Shown: piece after piece, positions 34,848-47,228 of the stretch
Position numbering within the stretch: the first letter of the stretch is position 1
Layout: every line of letters starts with the position of its first letter
NCBI GenBank assembly: GCA_964017045.1
Contig: OZ024794.1
Coordinates: forward strand, 25,105,340-25,169,339
Direction: 5' to 3'
DNA from: Omphiscola glabra
Lineage: Eukaryota > Mollusca > Gastropoda > Lymnaeidae
Length of the DNA stretch: 64,000 nt
Position numbers and translations under genes: made by a program
Notes under the pieces: generated by a model
What the model was told of the DNA's origin: nothing
Database searches by the model: none
The model's input: only the letters and a program-made list of their open reading frames with translations

Positions 34848-37391
34848 CGATGGCAACCACCTCACGAGGGTGGCTGGTTAAATCATGATGGCAACCACCT
34901 CGCGGGGATGGCTGGTTAAATCATGATGGCAACCACCTCGCAGGGATGGCTGGTTAAATCATGATGGCAACCACCTCGCGGGGATGGCTGGTTAAATCAT
35001 GATGGCAACCACCTCGCGGGGATGGCTGGTTAAATCATGATGGCAACCACCTCACGAGGGTGGCTGGTTAAATCATGATGGCAACCACCTCACGGGGATG
35101 GCTGGTTAAACCATGATGGCAACCACCTCGCGGGGATGGCTGGTTAAATCATGATGGCAACCACCTCGCGGGGATGGCTGGTTAAATCATGATGGCAACC
35201 ACCTCGCGGGGATGGCTGGTTAAATCATGATGGCAACCACCTCACGAGGGTGGCTGGTTAAATCATGATGGCAACCACCTCGCGGGGATGGCTGGTTAAA
35301 TTATGATGGCAACCACCTCGCGGGGATGGCTGGTTAAATCATGATGGCAACCACCTCGCGGGGATGGCTGGTTAAATCATGATGGCAACCACCTCGCGGG
35401 GATGGCTGGTTAAATCATGATGGCAACCACCTCGCGGGGATGGCTGGTTAAACCATGATGGCAACCACCTCGCGGGGATGGCTGGTTAAACCATGATGGC
35501 AACCACATCGCGGGGATGGCTGGTTGAATCATGATGGCAACCACCTCGCGGGGATGGCTGGTTAAACCATGATGGCAACCACCTCGCGGGGATGGCTGGT
35601 TAAACCATGATGGCAACCACCTCGCGGGGATGGCTGGTTGAATCATGATGGCAACCACCTCGCGGGGATGGCTGGTTAAACCATGATGGCAACCACCTCG
35701 CGGGGATGGCTGGTTAAACCATGATGGCAACCACCTCGCGGGGATGGCTGGTTAAATCATGATGGCAACCACCTCGCGGGGATGGCTGGTTAAATCATGA
35801 TGGCAACCACCTCGCGGGGATGGCTGGTTAAATCATGATGGCAACCACCTCACGGGGATGGCTGGTTAAATCATGATGGCAACCACCTCGCGGGGATGGC
35901 TGGTTAAATCATGATGGCAACCACCTCGCGGGGATGGCTGGTTAAATCATGATGGCAACCACCTCGCGGGGATGGCTGGTTAAATCATGATGGCAACCAC
36001 CTCGCGGGGATGGCTGGTTAAATCATGATGGCAACCACCTCGCGCGGATGGCTGGTTAAATCATGATGGCAACCACCTCACGAGGGTGGCTGGTTAAATC
36101 ATGATGGCAACCACCTCACGGGGATGGCTGGTTAAATCATGATGGCAACCACCTCACGAGGGTGGCTGGTTAAATCATGATGGCAACCACCTCACGGGGA
36201 TGGCTGGTTAAACCATGATGGCAACCACCTCGCGGGGATGGCTGGTTAAATCATGATGGCAACCACCTCACGGGGATGGCTGGTTAAATCATGATGGCAA
36301 CCACCTCGCGGGGATGGCTGGTTAAATCATGATGGCAACCACCTCGCGGGGATGGCTGGTTAAATCATGATGGCAACCACCTCGCGGGGATGGCTGGTTA
36401 AATCATGATGGCAACCACCTCGCGGGGATGGCTGGTTAAATCATGATGGCAACCACCTCGCGGGGATGGCTGGTTAAATCATAATGGCAACCACCTCACG
36501 AGGGTGGCTGGTTAAATCATGATGGCAACCACCTCACGGGGATGGCTGGTTAAACCATGATGGCAACCACCTCGCGGGGATGGCTGGTTAAATCATGATG
36601 GCAACCACCTCGCGGGGATGGCTGGTTAAATCATGATGGCAACCACCTCGCGGGGATGGCTGGTTAAATCATGATGGCAACCACCTCACGAGGGTGGCTG
36701 GTTAAATCATGATGGCAACCACCTCGCGGGGATGGCTGGTTAAATTATGATGGCAACCACCTCGCGGGGATGGCTGGTTAAATCATGATGGCAACCACCT
36801 CGCGGGGATGGCTGGTTAAATCATGATGGCAACCACCTCGCGGGGATGGCTGGTTAAATCATGATGGCAACCACCTCGCGGGGATGGCTGGTTAAACCAT
36901 GATGGCAACCACCTCGCGGGGATGGCTGGTTAAACCATGATGGCAACCACCTCGCGGGGATGGCTGGTTGAATCATGATGGCAACCACCTCGCGGGGATG
37001 GCTGGTTAAACCATGATGGCAACCACCTCGCGGGGATGGCTGGTTAAACCATGATGGCAACCACCTCGCGGGGATGGCTGGTTGAATCATGATGGCAACC
37101 ACCTCGCGGGGATGGCTGGTTAAACCATGATGGCAACCACCTCGCGGGGATGGCTGGTTAAACCATGATGGCAACCACCTCGCGGGGATGGCTGGTTAAA
37201 TCATGATGGCAACCACCTCGCGCGGATGGCTGGTTAAATCATGATGGCAACCACCTCGCGCGGATGGCTGGTTAAATCATGATGGCAACCACCTCGCGCG
37301 GATGGCTGGTTAAATCATGATGGCAACCACCTCGCGGGGATGGCTGGTTAAATCATGATGGCAACCACCTCGCGCGGATGGCTGGTTAAAG
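34848..37391. repeat. 2.5-kb satellite, 38-bp unit, with higher-order duplication
   Basis: About 67 head-to-tail copies of a 38-bp unit: GATGGCAACCACCTCGCGGG, then GATGGCTGGTTAAATCAT. Common variants are CACGAGGGTGG, CACGGGGATGG, CGCGCGGATGG, AAACCATG and TTGAATCATG. The order of variants at about 34976-35775 recurs at 36420-37219, offset 1444 bp (exactly 38 units), with only a couple of differences seen (for example CCACATCG at 35507 against CCACCTCG). Minus-strand ORFs of 106 codons at 35410-35730 and 36854-37174 are therefore nearly identical, and are repeat read-through. Each unit carries AACCA and TGGTT flanking a GC-rich centre. Confidence 0.98.
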
Positions 37392-37950
37392 CATGCGATC
37401 CTCTCCTCGAGATTGATAACATTCCGGATTGAATAGAATTAAAAGTCGTGACGCAAGTCTTCGGTGCACAAGTTAAAATAATACATCATGTTGGAGAATG
37501 TTTCACACACTGGGAAGAAACCGTTACGATGACACGATAAATCATTTCTCACCCCTCCCCTCTCCCGCTTCCGCTACTGTTGCAGTTAACTCTAAGGCCA
37601 TCTCTTCAGTTCTCTAAGGTTGACGTGTCTGGGAGTTGAGGTCAAAAAAGGGATTACTAAATGCTGTTATAGTATTCTATCAAACGTGTGGTGTATTTCT
37701 TTTAAAAAGAAAAACTAGTTGTTTTTTTCAACCTTCAGCTGGAGACCAAGTGAATAATGTTGTGCGTCTAATAAAAATGCAAATGGCGACCTTGTCGTCT
37801 GCCGAAATCTGAATGCCGAACAATTCTCTTTTCCTTATATTGGGGAACGAATTCTACCCTTAACGAATTTAATCAATTAGATTAGATCTCTGGATCACAT
37901 GAAAAGAATAAAGGCATTGGTTGTCATAATGGAACGGGAGACTGACAGCT
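37392..37950. other. Unique DNA, nothing recognised
   Basis: The left edge (GCATGCGATCC) echoes the sequence before the array (TATGCGATGG), so the satellite may have grown from a single local unit. No gene seen. Confidence 0.5.
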
Positions 37951-38047
37951 TGAGAAATAGAGAAAAGAGAGATACAGACAGAGACAGACAGAGAGAGAGA
38001 CAGACAGAGACAGACAGAGAGTGAGACAGACAGAGAGAAACAGATAA

Positions 38048-38080
<33 letters not shown>

Positions 38081-38220
38081 CGTAGAGAGAAAAAAAAAAG
38101 AAAATAGACATATAGGGAGAGAGAGAGAGGGTAGGGAGGGTTAGGGGAGAGAGGGAGAAATAAGGAAGAGGGAGAAATAAGGGAAGAGAGGGGGAGGGAG
38201 GGCACATTTGGGGGGAGAGG
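37951..38220. repeat. Purine-rich GA/GACA tract
   Basis: About 270 bp almost free of pyrimidines on +: GACAGA units, then a GA run, then GGGAGA blocks. The leucine/serine ORFs on minus are translations of this tract. Confidence 0.92.
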
Positions 38221-39440
38221 CAGCGCCCCTATCTGCATGTAAATTAGACATTATGACATCCGATGCAATACATAACCTGAGTTATCCATGGTAGTGTCAC
38301 TTCCAGATAGGTAGACAGCACAAATCCAGGGCGTCGAAGGCTCCCGAGCGAAAGCGAATTTGGGGTGAGAGATTTGTTACGTGAGCTCGTTCAGCCCTTT
38401 TCCATACCTACCTGAGTTTAGTTTTGCATCCGTCTACACTCAATCGGACAACAGCAGAATTTAGGTGTCACTTGGCCGTTACAAAAAGCAAAGGATTAAT
38501 ATTTCCAAGTTGTATCAGATAGAAAAGACTCTTTAGTAAAAAACATCAAAACATCCTTGATGTTAATTTTTAGCTTTTTTTTCTTCCTTTTAAATGAATC
38601 GCAAAAGTTAAACTAATATCTATAATATAAAAGTATGAGGATATCATACAATTACCATCCTGGTGTAGTTAACACTTTGATATAGTTTTTTTTTTGTAAA
38701 GAAACAGAAATCAAAAAACATATTGCCAATGTTTGATAGCAAGAACTAAATCAATATCGACTATATAAAGCTCAGCGCGACTATGTTTTGAAATCAGGTT
38801 TAAAATATTTTTGCCGGTTTTTTTTTTAGAAAGTTCCAGCTGAGAATAGGAAGTTCTATGATGTACATTCTTTATAAAAGACAAATGTATACACGATGTC
38901 TTACAATGCTGGGTTCTGTGTCAATTGTTGCATTTAGGCCAAAATAGGTAAACATTCCTTTTGTAAACGCTTTTGAAAAATATCGGCGAATCTCAAATAA
39001 GTAACACCCACACTTTTTTGGGTCAGGTGACACAATTTAATTTCAAATAAAACTCTGTATTTTTGGGCGTTTTTTAAAACCGATTTTTAAAGTGTCAACT
39101 TTTAAATAAAGTTTGTTCATCATCCAGCATAAAATATTCCCTGCTGTAACGTATTAAAGATTAAGTCATCTTGGCGAAAGGGGACCCCCCAATAATAAAA
39201 CTTTAAAAGGCAACAACATATTTGGCAAAGTCCATCCGATTTTACTGGGATGCAGTTCGAAAAGCATAGCTTGTTTACTCATCTGAATATTTATAGAGCC
39301 CCCATCGCAAAGATAACTAAAAATGGCCACTTTTCGGAATGGGCTCCACCCGGGGAATCTTATTGTATTTAATTAGTGAACGGCCATAGTTTTGGCACTG
39401 TTAATTACGATTCTTTTTTGATGAGACTTCTTGACAAAGT
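38221..39440. other. Unique AT-rich DNA
   Basis: No coding signal. T runs near 38680 and 38818. Confidence 0.5.
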
Positions 39441-39772
39441 TAGTTTGGTCTTTAGTTAGATTGGTCTTTAGATTGATCTTTAGTTAGATTGTTCTTAATA
39501 TAGATTGGTCTTTAAGTTAAATTGGTCTTTAGTTAGATTGGTCTTTAGTTAGATTGGTCTTTCGTTAGATTGGTCTTTAGTTAGATTGGTCTTTAGTTAG
39601 ATTGGTCTTTAGTTAGATTGGTCTTTAAGTTAAATTGGTCTTTAGTTAGATTGGTCTTTAGTTAGATTGGTCTTTAGCTAGATTGGTCTTTAGTTAGATT
39701 GGTCTTTAGTTAGATTGGTCTTTAGCTAGATTGGTCTTTAGTTAGATTGGTCTTTAGTTAGATTGGTCTTTA
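39441..39772. repeat. 16-bp minisatellite
   Basis: About 20 copies of ATTGGTCTTTAGTTAG. Sparse variants are TTTAAGTTAA and TTTAGCTAG. Confidence 0.97.
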
Positions 39773-40484
39773 AATCATGGGTTTTAAGTGAATCGGGTTT
39801 GGATCATAAATTCAATGTTTACAAGGGTTATTAAAACATCTTGATACTTTATAGGAGAGAATCGAGACTGCAATGTTATTTTGGCAAGGTAGTTTTAAAC
39901 TGTATTTTTTCGAGTATAGGACGCTCCCTCTCATTTTGACGTATTAACAACATCTGTATATAAAATGTAATGGTAACTTCAGCTGGAAAAACATGTGAAC
40001 TGTTGGAACCAATGAATTATCGCTACATTCAATGTTTTTGGTCATTTTATTTTAACATTTTTTGCAATATCAATGTGTGTGTGTGGGGGGGGGGCGAGTG
40101 TGTGAGAGAGAGAGAGAGAGAGGGGGGGGAGGGAGAAAGAGAAAACGTTTCTTACCTCTATTTTCTTAGATGTTTTTAATGACCTGGTCATTTCAACCGA
40201 TAGCATTTTTCCAATTATCCAAGTCAGGCTTCCTATACACTCTCTAATATCACAATTGTATTTACTCCAATTGACCCATTTCATGAAAGGTCAGTGGCTT
40301 TGAACTTTGTTGTCATCTCTTAACAGTTTTAGGGCCGCAAGGTTTATTCACAGATGTTGAATATAGAGAGAAAATATTGAGTCATCTATTTCCGCACTAA
40401 ATTTCGTCTTTGTTTGTTCAGTTTGTTGGAGGGGATAATCTTTTAACAGATTTAAGAGTCCTTGGCTTAGCCTCTGGTTTGAAC
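39773..40484. other. Unique DNA with a G run and GA tract
   Basis: GTGTGGGGGGGGGGCGAG and a GA tract at about 40085-40145. No gene seen. Confidence 0.5.
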
Positions 40485-40570
40485 AGAGCCGTCACGTGTG
40501 CCCTGCAACCCCTGTGGCTGCTGGGGCCTCATATATTTAGGGGACCCCAAACTTAAGATGTGGACAATTT
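40484..40570 (+). mobile_element. Possible hAT 5' end related to the 4.19-kb element
   Basis: It opens CAGAGCCGTCACGTGTG and continues with a GGGGCCTCA block, like the CAGGGCCGTCTCAAGG start and GGGCCTCA block at 4.19 kb. The 3' end was not found. Confidence 0.35.
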
Positions 40571-40800
40571 TAATCGAAAGTATTTTAAATTGATTTGAAT
40601 AATTGCTTAACCAAAAAAAAAACCCAAAAGTCGCAGTGGACCTCCAAGGCCACGCGACAGACAGCTCTGAGTTTGACAGGAGGTCCTTTAATCTGACTTT
40701 TAAAATTGGCAGGACAAAGATTTGTGTTTCATTGATTCAAGGCCGAATAGGTTGGTTAGGGCGGACATTAGGTTCACATAATGAAGGGTGTATTTTCTGA

Positions 40801-40900
40801 TAGGAGTCATCTTCCAAAATATCTAATAGGAGACATCTTTCATAATACCTAATAGGAGACATTTTCCAAAATATCTAACAGGAGACATATTCCATAATGC
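40801..40900. repeat. 26-bp tandem repeat
   Basis: Nearly four copies of a unit reading TAGGAGACATCTTCCAAAAT then ATCTAA. Confidence 0.93.
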
Positions 40901-41004
40901 GAATAGTCGATTTCGTAACTAGTAACTTAGGCTAGCAAGATGGAGGAGGGGGGAGGGGGAAAACTATTGACCTATAATTACTGAGATAGTTAGAGACAAA
41001 ACGG

Positions 41005-41025
41005 AAAGGAGAGAGAAAGAGAGGC

Positions 41026-41060
<35 letters not shown>

Positions 41061-41084
41061 GTGAGATGGAGAGAGAGAGAGAAA

Positions 41085-41125
<41 letters not shown>

Positions 41126-41179
41126 GGAGAGAAAGAAAGAGAGAAAGTGAGAGGGAGAGAAAGAAAGAGAGAGAGGGAG
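41005..41179. repeat. GA-rich microsatellite
   Basis: About 175 bp of GA with GAAA and GGGA interruptions. Confidence 0.95.
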
Positions 41180-41337
41180 TATTTTAAATAGTAGTCGCTT
41201 ATATTTTTCCCATCTAACATGGAAACACGAAATATTTAGAAAACGTGATGTTACTAGAGTTAGGTATCAATTTAACGACGTCATACGATCAACACGTCTA
41301 TTGCTTTATCAAATGTCGATCAATTTCATCTGAGTTT

Positions 41338-42299
41338 CATTGGTCAATGAAACGTCTGGTCACTGAAACGTTTGGTCAATGAAACGTTTGGTCAATGAAA
41401 CGTTTGGTCAATGACACGTTTGGTCACTGAAACATTTGGTCAATGAAACGTTTGGTCACTGAAACATTTGGTCAATGAAACGTTTGGTCAATGAAACGTT
41501 TGGTCACTGAAACATTTGGTCAATGAAACGTTTGGTCAATGAAACATTTGGTCAATGAAACGTTTGGTCACTGAAACGTTTGGTCAATGAAACATTTGGT
41601 CACTCTAAACGTTTGGTCAATGAAACATTTGGTCACTCTTAACGTTTGGTCAATGAAACATTTGGTCACTGAAACATTTGGTCACTGAAACATTTGGTCA
41701 TTGAAACATTTGGTCAATGAAACATTTGGTCACTGAAACGTTTGGTCAATGAAACATTTGGTCATTGAAATGTTTGGTCAATGAAACATTTGGTCAATGA
41801 AACATTTGGCCATTGAAACATTTGGTCAATGAAACATTTGGTCATTGAAACATTTGGCCATTGAAACATTTGGTCAATGAAACATTTGGTCATTGAAACA
41901 TTTGGTCAATGAAACATTTGGTCACTGAAACGTTTGGTCAATGAAACATTTGGTCATTGAAACGTGTGGTCATTGAAACGTTTGGTCAATGAAACGTTTG
42001 GTCATTGAAACGTTTGGTCATTGAAACGTTTGGTCAATGAAACATTTGGTCACTGAAACATTTGGTCAATGAAACATTTGGTCATTGAAACGTTTGGTCA
42101 TTGAAACGTTTGGTCAATGAAACATTTGGTCACTGAAACATTTGGTCAATGAAACATTTGGTCATTGAAACATTTGGTCAATGAAACATTTTGTCAATGA
42201 AACGTTTGGTCAATGAAACGTTTGGTCACTGAAACATTTGGTCAATGAAACATTTGGTCAATGAAACATTTTGTCAATGAAATATCTGGTCACTGAAAT
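41338..42299. repeat. 16-bp minisatellite, about 60 copies
   Basis: Units read TTTGGTCAATGAAACR, with AAT/ACT/ATT alternating at the CAATG position and G/A at the last base. The left third is mostly AAACG and the centre mostly AAACA, so sub-families are regionally homogenised. Stops occur in most frames. Confidence 0.98.
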
Positions 42300-43210
42300 A
42301 CACTCAAGACGTCAATCTTCTTTTCTCATATCCTAAGGCGACGGGTCTCAACTTGTAGCATCAGTTCCCCTAGGGGAACGCGATGAACCGTTTGGCTGTG
42401 CGCAAAAATTATATTGGTAATCGAAGAAGATGAGCAAAAATGTTGTACGTTTTGTTTACACCCGTTCATTTACGAGAAGAAAAATTTCAATATTTAAAGA
42501 TATGTTAACATTGCATTTTATTTATAAAAATATATTTTCGAATTAAACTAATAATGAGAGCACCGTAATGTTGTATCCATACAAAGAGGATCGTATTGCT
42601 GTATTATTAACCTGAGCACCGTAATGTTGCATTAATAACCAGAGCACCGTATCTTTCTTTTAAAGCATGGGGTTGATATTTGTTATAATTGATTTTTAAG
42701 ATTAAAGGCATAACTTTATACTTCAAAATTAAAATAGGTAAGTCATTTCTGACAGAAGAAACTAAAATAACTTGTCAAATAGAATTCAAGCACATATGAG
42801 GTCATAAGCTTTCTCAGCTTTATTTGATTATTTCTATAATCTATGTTAAATACTTGTGTTTAGAGATCAGTGGGGGTTAGGAGCAAAAAACAAGGTGTGG
42901 GAATAAGTTTGTGATCACTGTCGTAAGGAATGAAATGAGATCTGTATCACTCCTGCAATGAACGTCTGATATGGAGGGCAGGTCATTCCGAGTCGTCTAT
43001 AATAGATTATTTTAGGACAAAAAGCTATTTAGATATCATGTTGGTCATTAAATACAACAAACATAGATATCTTATTATGTTCATGCTGATAGCGCGTGAA
43101 GATGTCAATGTGCTCTGACAACACCCAGCCCCCGCCCAATGAAACTCATTTTCTCTTTGTGAAGGAGTTTTTCTATTTTGATGAAAACCCAGGTCTAAGG
43201 AAATAATTCG
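42300..43210. other. Unique DNA, three GAGCACCGTA repeats
   Basis: GAGCACCGTAATGTTG occurs at about 42558 and 42614, and GAGCACCGTATCTT at about 42643. These are remnants of a very small array. Near 42337, CTAAGGCGACGGGTCTCAACTTGTAGCATCA (GGGTCTCAACTTGTAGC) recalls a worn SPIN left end, but I could not confirm a right end. Confidence 0.4.
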
Positions 43211-44827
43211 TTTGTGTGCGTGTGTGTCTGCGTGATGTTTGTGTGCATGTGTGGGTTGTGTGTAGGTGTGTGTGGGTTTTGTGTATGTGTGTGGGCTGTC
43301 TGTGAGTTATGTGTGGGTTGCGTGTATGCGTGTGGGTTGTGTGTATGCGTGTGGGTTGTGTTTATGTGTATGGGTTGTGTGTATGTGTGCGGGTTGTGTG
43401 TATGTGTGTAGGTTGTGTGTGGGTTGTGTGTATATGTGTGGGTTGTGTGTATTTGTGCGGGTTGTGTGTATGTGTGTAGGTTGTGTGTGGGTTGTGGGTT
43501 GTGTGTATATGTGTGGGTTGTGTGTATATGTGTGTGATGTGTGTATGTGTGTGGGTTGTGTGTATGTGTGTGGGTTGTGTGCATGTGTGGGGGTTGCGTG
43601 CATGTGTGTGGGTTGTGTGCATGTGTGTGGGTTGCCTGTATGTGTGTGGGTTGCGTGTATGTGTGTAGGTTGTATGTATGTGTGTGGGTTGCGTGTATGT
43701 GTGTAGGTTGCGTATAATTGTGGGTTGCGTGTTTGTGTGTAGGTTGTATGTATGTGTGTGGGTTGCGTGTATTTGTGTGGTTTGTATGTTTGTGTGTGGG
43801 TTGCTTGTATGTGTGGTGGTTGTGTTTAATTGTGGGTTGCGTGTTTGTGTATAAGGTTGTATGAATGTGTGTGGGTTGCATGTATGTGTGTGGGTTGTAT
43901 GTATGTGTGTGGGTTGTATGTATGTGTGTGGGTTGCGTGTATGTGTGTAGGTTGTGTATAATTGTGGGTTGTGTGTTTGTGTGTAGGTTGTGTGTATGTG
44001 TGTGGGTTGCGTGTAAGTGTGTGCGGTGTGTGTATTTGTGTAGGTTGTGTGTATGTGTGTGGGTTGTGTGTATGTGTGTGGGTTGTTTGTATGTGTGTAG
44101 GTTGCGTGTATGAATGTGAGTCGTGTAGATGTGTGTGGGTCGTGTATATGTGTGTGGTTTGTATGTATGTGTGTGGGTTGTTTGTATTTGTGTAGGTTGT
44201 ATGTATATGTGTGGCTTGTGTGTATGTGTGTGGGTCGTGTATATGTTTGTGGGTTGTGTGTATGTGTGTGGGTTGTGTGTATGTGTGGTTGTGTGTATGT
44301 ATGTGGTTGTGCGTATGTGTGTGGGTTCAGTGAATGTTTGTAGGTTCAGTGTATGCATGTGGGTTGTGTGTATGTGTGTAGGCTGCGGGTATGGGTGTGG
44401 GTCGTGTATATGTGTATGCTCGTGTATATGTGTGTGGGTTGTATGTATGTGTGTGGGTTGTGTGTATGTGGGGTTGTGTGTATGTATGTGGTTGTGCGTA
44501 TGTGTGTGGGTTAAGTGAATGTGTGTGGTTCAGTGTATATGTGTGTGGGTTGTATGTATGTGTGTGGGTTGTATGTACGTATGTGTGTGGGTTGTATGTA
44601 CGTATGTGTGTGGTTGTGTGTATGTATGTGGGTTGTATGTACGTATGTGTGTGGGTTGTATGTATGTGTATGGGTTGTATGTACGTATGTGTGTGGGTTG
44701 TATGTATGTGTGTGGGTTGTATGTATGTGTGTAAGTTGTATGTACGTATGTGTGTGGGTTGTGTGTATGTTTGTGGGTTGTATGTACGTATGTGTGTGGG
44801 CTGTGTGTATGTGTGTGAGTTGCGTGC
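43211..44827. repeat. 1.6-kb GT-rich minisatellite, about 19-bp unit
   Basis: About 80 copies of TGTGTATGTGTGTGGGTTG, with 17-27-bp length variants. In the right third many units are longer because of an added GTACGTA. The plus strand is nearly devoid of C, so it is strongly strand-asymmetric, with alternating purine-pyrimidine stretches. The minus strand has a 387-codon ORF (43195-44358) of Thr/His/Pro repeats, the longest ORF of the window. It is a by-product of a stop-free unit. Confidence 0.97.
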
Positions 44828-45868
44828 GCTTGTTAAAATCAATGTATACATCGCGCTAATTGAAAATGGACATAATGGCAAATAGTCTTTAATTTTAAAC
44901 CCATCGCTTTATTCGTTACAAATATTGGACTGTAGAAGCACTAATTGGGATTTTTATAAAGTGCGTTACTTTACGCATGTTGTGTCACTTTTTCAGCCCC
45001 ACTCTCCCATTGCTCGATACAATATTTTATAAATGATTTATAAGGAAAACTTAGTTTTTAAGGGTTGTTTAGTTTTCAGCTTATTTACAACGTTGTTTTT
45101 TTCCCCTATTTTCATACCAGTACGTGTACAAAGGGATGTGTTCAGCGTGCTGCGGATTGACATTATCATTATTATTTGTGTGTTCCTCGTCGAAAAAAAA
45201 ACACCGACGTTAAAATGGAGATCCTTGATTATAATGGCGTATTTCTACGCTAAAGAAATAATACTTTAGATGTTTTGTGATTAAATTGTTCTAATTGTAA
45301 AATGTTGTCTAGGTTAAAATAGGTATGTATTTATGTGATGAAAATTAATATGTACCAGATTGTTTTTTAAGAATCAATTTATTGAGTCAATTAAAAAAAC
45401 AGCCTTGAGTCCGAAATCTCTCTAGAAATGCCAGAATAGTCAATGAATTAATTTAACGTCTACGTCGTATGAGCATGTAGAAAGTACGTGATTGCGGCCA
45501 TTAAGCGTGTCTTTCAGTCTAAGCTACCCAAAAATTGTTGTCCAACAATTTTTACAAAAAAAAAGACAACTGTGAAAGACACATTGTTACATTCTTGTGT
45601 TTATCTTTAGTGACGTCAAGATGAACATGGAATCATCAACGACTTCCCGAGTATCCTTTTTAATTAGTGTGTAAGCGCATCTTATTTATTGCTATCCTTA
45701 CGGCCTGAAATGTTGCAGAACTGGCGAGAAGGTAAGTAAATTTTAGAAGCCCTAGTTTTTTTTTCAGTATTTGTAGTTTGACAAAATTTTAGCGAAATCC
45801 AAAAAGGGGTGGGGTGTGTGCGGAGGAAAGCATTTGCTCCTCCTTGCACTTCCCTTGCTAACTATGCA
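44828..45868. other. Unique AT-rich DNA
   Basis: No convincing gene. A 78-codon + ORF at 45033-45269 has no known domain. Confidence 0.45.
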
Positions 45869-45988
45869 CCCCAAGTCCTCTCACGACGACCCCCCAAGCC
45901 CTCTCACGACGACCCCCCAAGCCCTCTCACGACAACCCCCAAGCCCTCTCACGACGACCCCCCAAGCCCTCTCACGACGACCCCCCAA
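45869..45988. repeat. 23-bp minisatellite
   Basis: Five copies of a unit reading CCTCTCACGACGACCCCCCA then AGC. Confidence 0.95.
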
Positions 45989-47074
45989 AGTGCACCGGAA
46001 ACGTGCCATTGGGGGTGTCAATTATTGGACAATTTTTAAGAATTTCGGAAGAGGAAGGGGTGCACAAACTTTAAATAAAAGCTAAGCTTTTTATGTTGAC
46101 TTCTTAGAACTCTATACGACCGACTTCTGTGTTGTTGTCTTTTTTTGTTGTTAAATGAAAAAACGTTTAAAAAAATTAACAAAGATAGAAAACGAGACAA
46201 CACAAAAAGCCACTCATGAGCTATATAAACTTGTATACTTTAAAAAAAAAAACAAACAAAAAACAAAACAAAAAAACAAATCCAAACTAACATAATGGAA
46301 ATTGAAAGACATAAAAACATGTTCAGAAATGTTTCCCTATTCGTAGGCTTATGTGCGTAGATAGAGTTTTAGCAATTGCAAGAGGCGGGATCACTCAGAG
46401 GGATTTGATGCTTCCGGTAAAGAAAAAAAATCTTTTGTTTAGCTTCATTGTCTTTCATTTAAACTCATATGAAACAAAAGCGAAGGACGCTGAATGCTGA
46501 ATACGTATACACAACTAAACACCGCTGAATATCTCTCGTCATATAAAAAAACAAAGAAAAAAATGAAGAGACGCTTTAAGTGAACATAATAAATTTGGCA
46601 TAAATATTGATGTCATGAGGACAAGCAGAGCTGTTTGCGTCATGTTTGGGAGGAAACTTATATGGAGTCGTTGGCGTGAGATGTGCAAATAACTTGAATT
46701 GAGAATAGTCCTGAATTAATTAATGTTAGACGTTTGTCACGGTCAGATAGAATGATGTTGTTCTGCATATAATTTTGTCAGTGAGCGATCATGTTTTCAT
46801 ACTTCCCCTTATATCGCACCACTTTTACCCAACCACGAATGAGCAATGACGTATTTCCGGGGTGGTGCGCAATTATTGCTATGGGTGTCAAGAAGCCATT
46901 TTTTTAAAGGAGTGAGTGATTGGTTTGTTGAGGTGCATTCGGGAAATTCCTTTCTCTCTAATGTGAACACTATTCTAACTGGTTTGTGTTTATTTTGCAC
47001 TGTGTTTTAACACAGCATATAAATAATTAAAGAATACTTTTTACTTCAAAACATCTCGAGATTTTCTTTTCACG
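45989..47074. other. Unique AT-rich DNA
   Basis: A-rich runs at 46240-46290. No gene recognised. Confidence 0.5.
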
Positions 47075-47228
47075 TGTGAATAGTTCACTAAACGTCAACA
47101 TTGTAGGCTGTAGGGGCTAAGAGAACGAAACGGAGCTCGGGAGTCCGAAATTGTTGAAGTGTGAATAGCTCACTACACATTGTAGGGGCTAAGAGAAAGA
47201 AACGGAGATCAAGAGTCCGAAATTGTTA
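47075..47228. repeat. Imperfect 70-80-bp duplication
   Basis: Two copies share GTGTGAATAG-TCACTA, ATTGTAGG, TAGGGGCTAAGAGAA and GAGTCCGAAATTGTT. The first copy has a 10-bp extra segment. Confidence 0.85.

Noticed and set aside
34848..37391. CRISPR-like look of regular 38-bp and other short arrays
   Set aside because: Units are head-to-tail with no unique spacers, no leader and no cas-type genes, and the surrounding DNA is plainly eukaryotic.
37869..38238. Leu/Ser-rich ORFs that resemble membrane segments
   Set aside because: They are the complement of the GA/GACA purine tract.
42337..42400. Fourth SPIN copy suggested by GGGTCTCAACTTGTAGC
   Set aside because: Only the first few words fit. 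No GGGGTCGCC block, right terminus or target duplication could be found.
43195..44358. 387-codon minus-strand ORF (Thr/His/Pro-rich), the longest of the window
   Set aside because: It is the GT-rich minisatellite read on its C-rich strand. The unit has no stop in any phase, and other frames are also open. No non-repeat coding sequence is attached.
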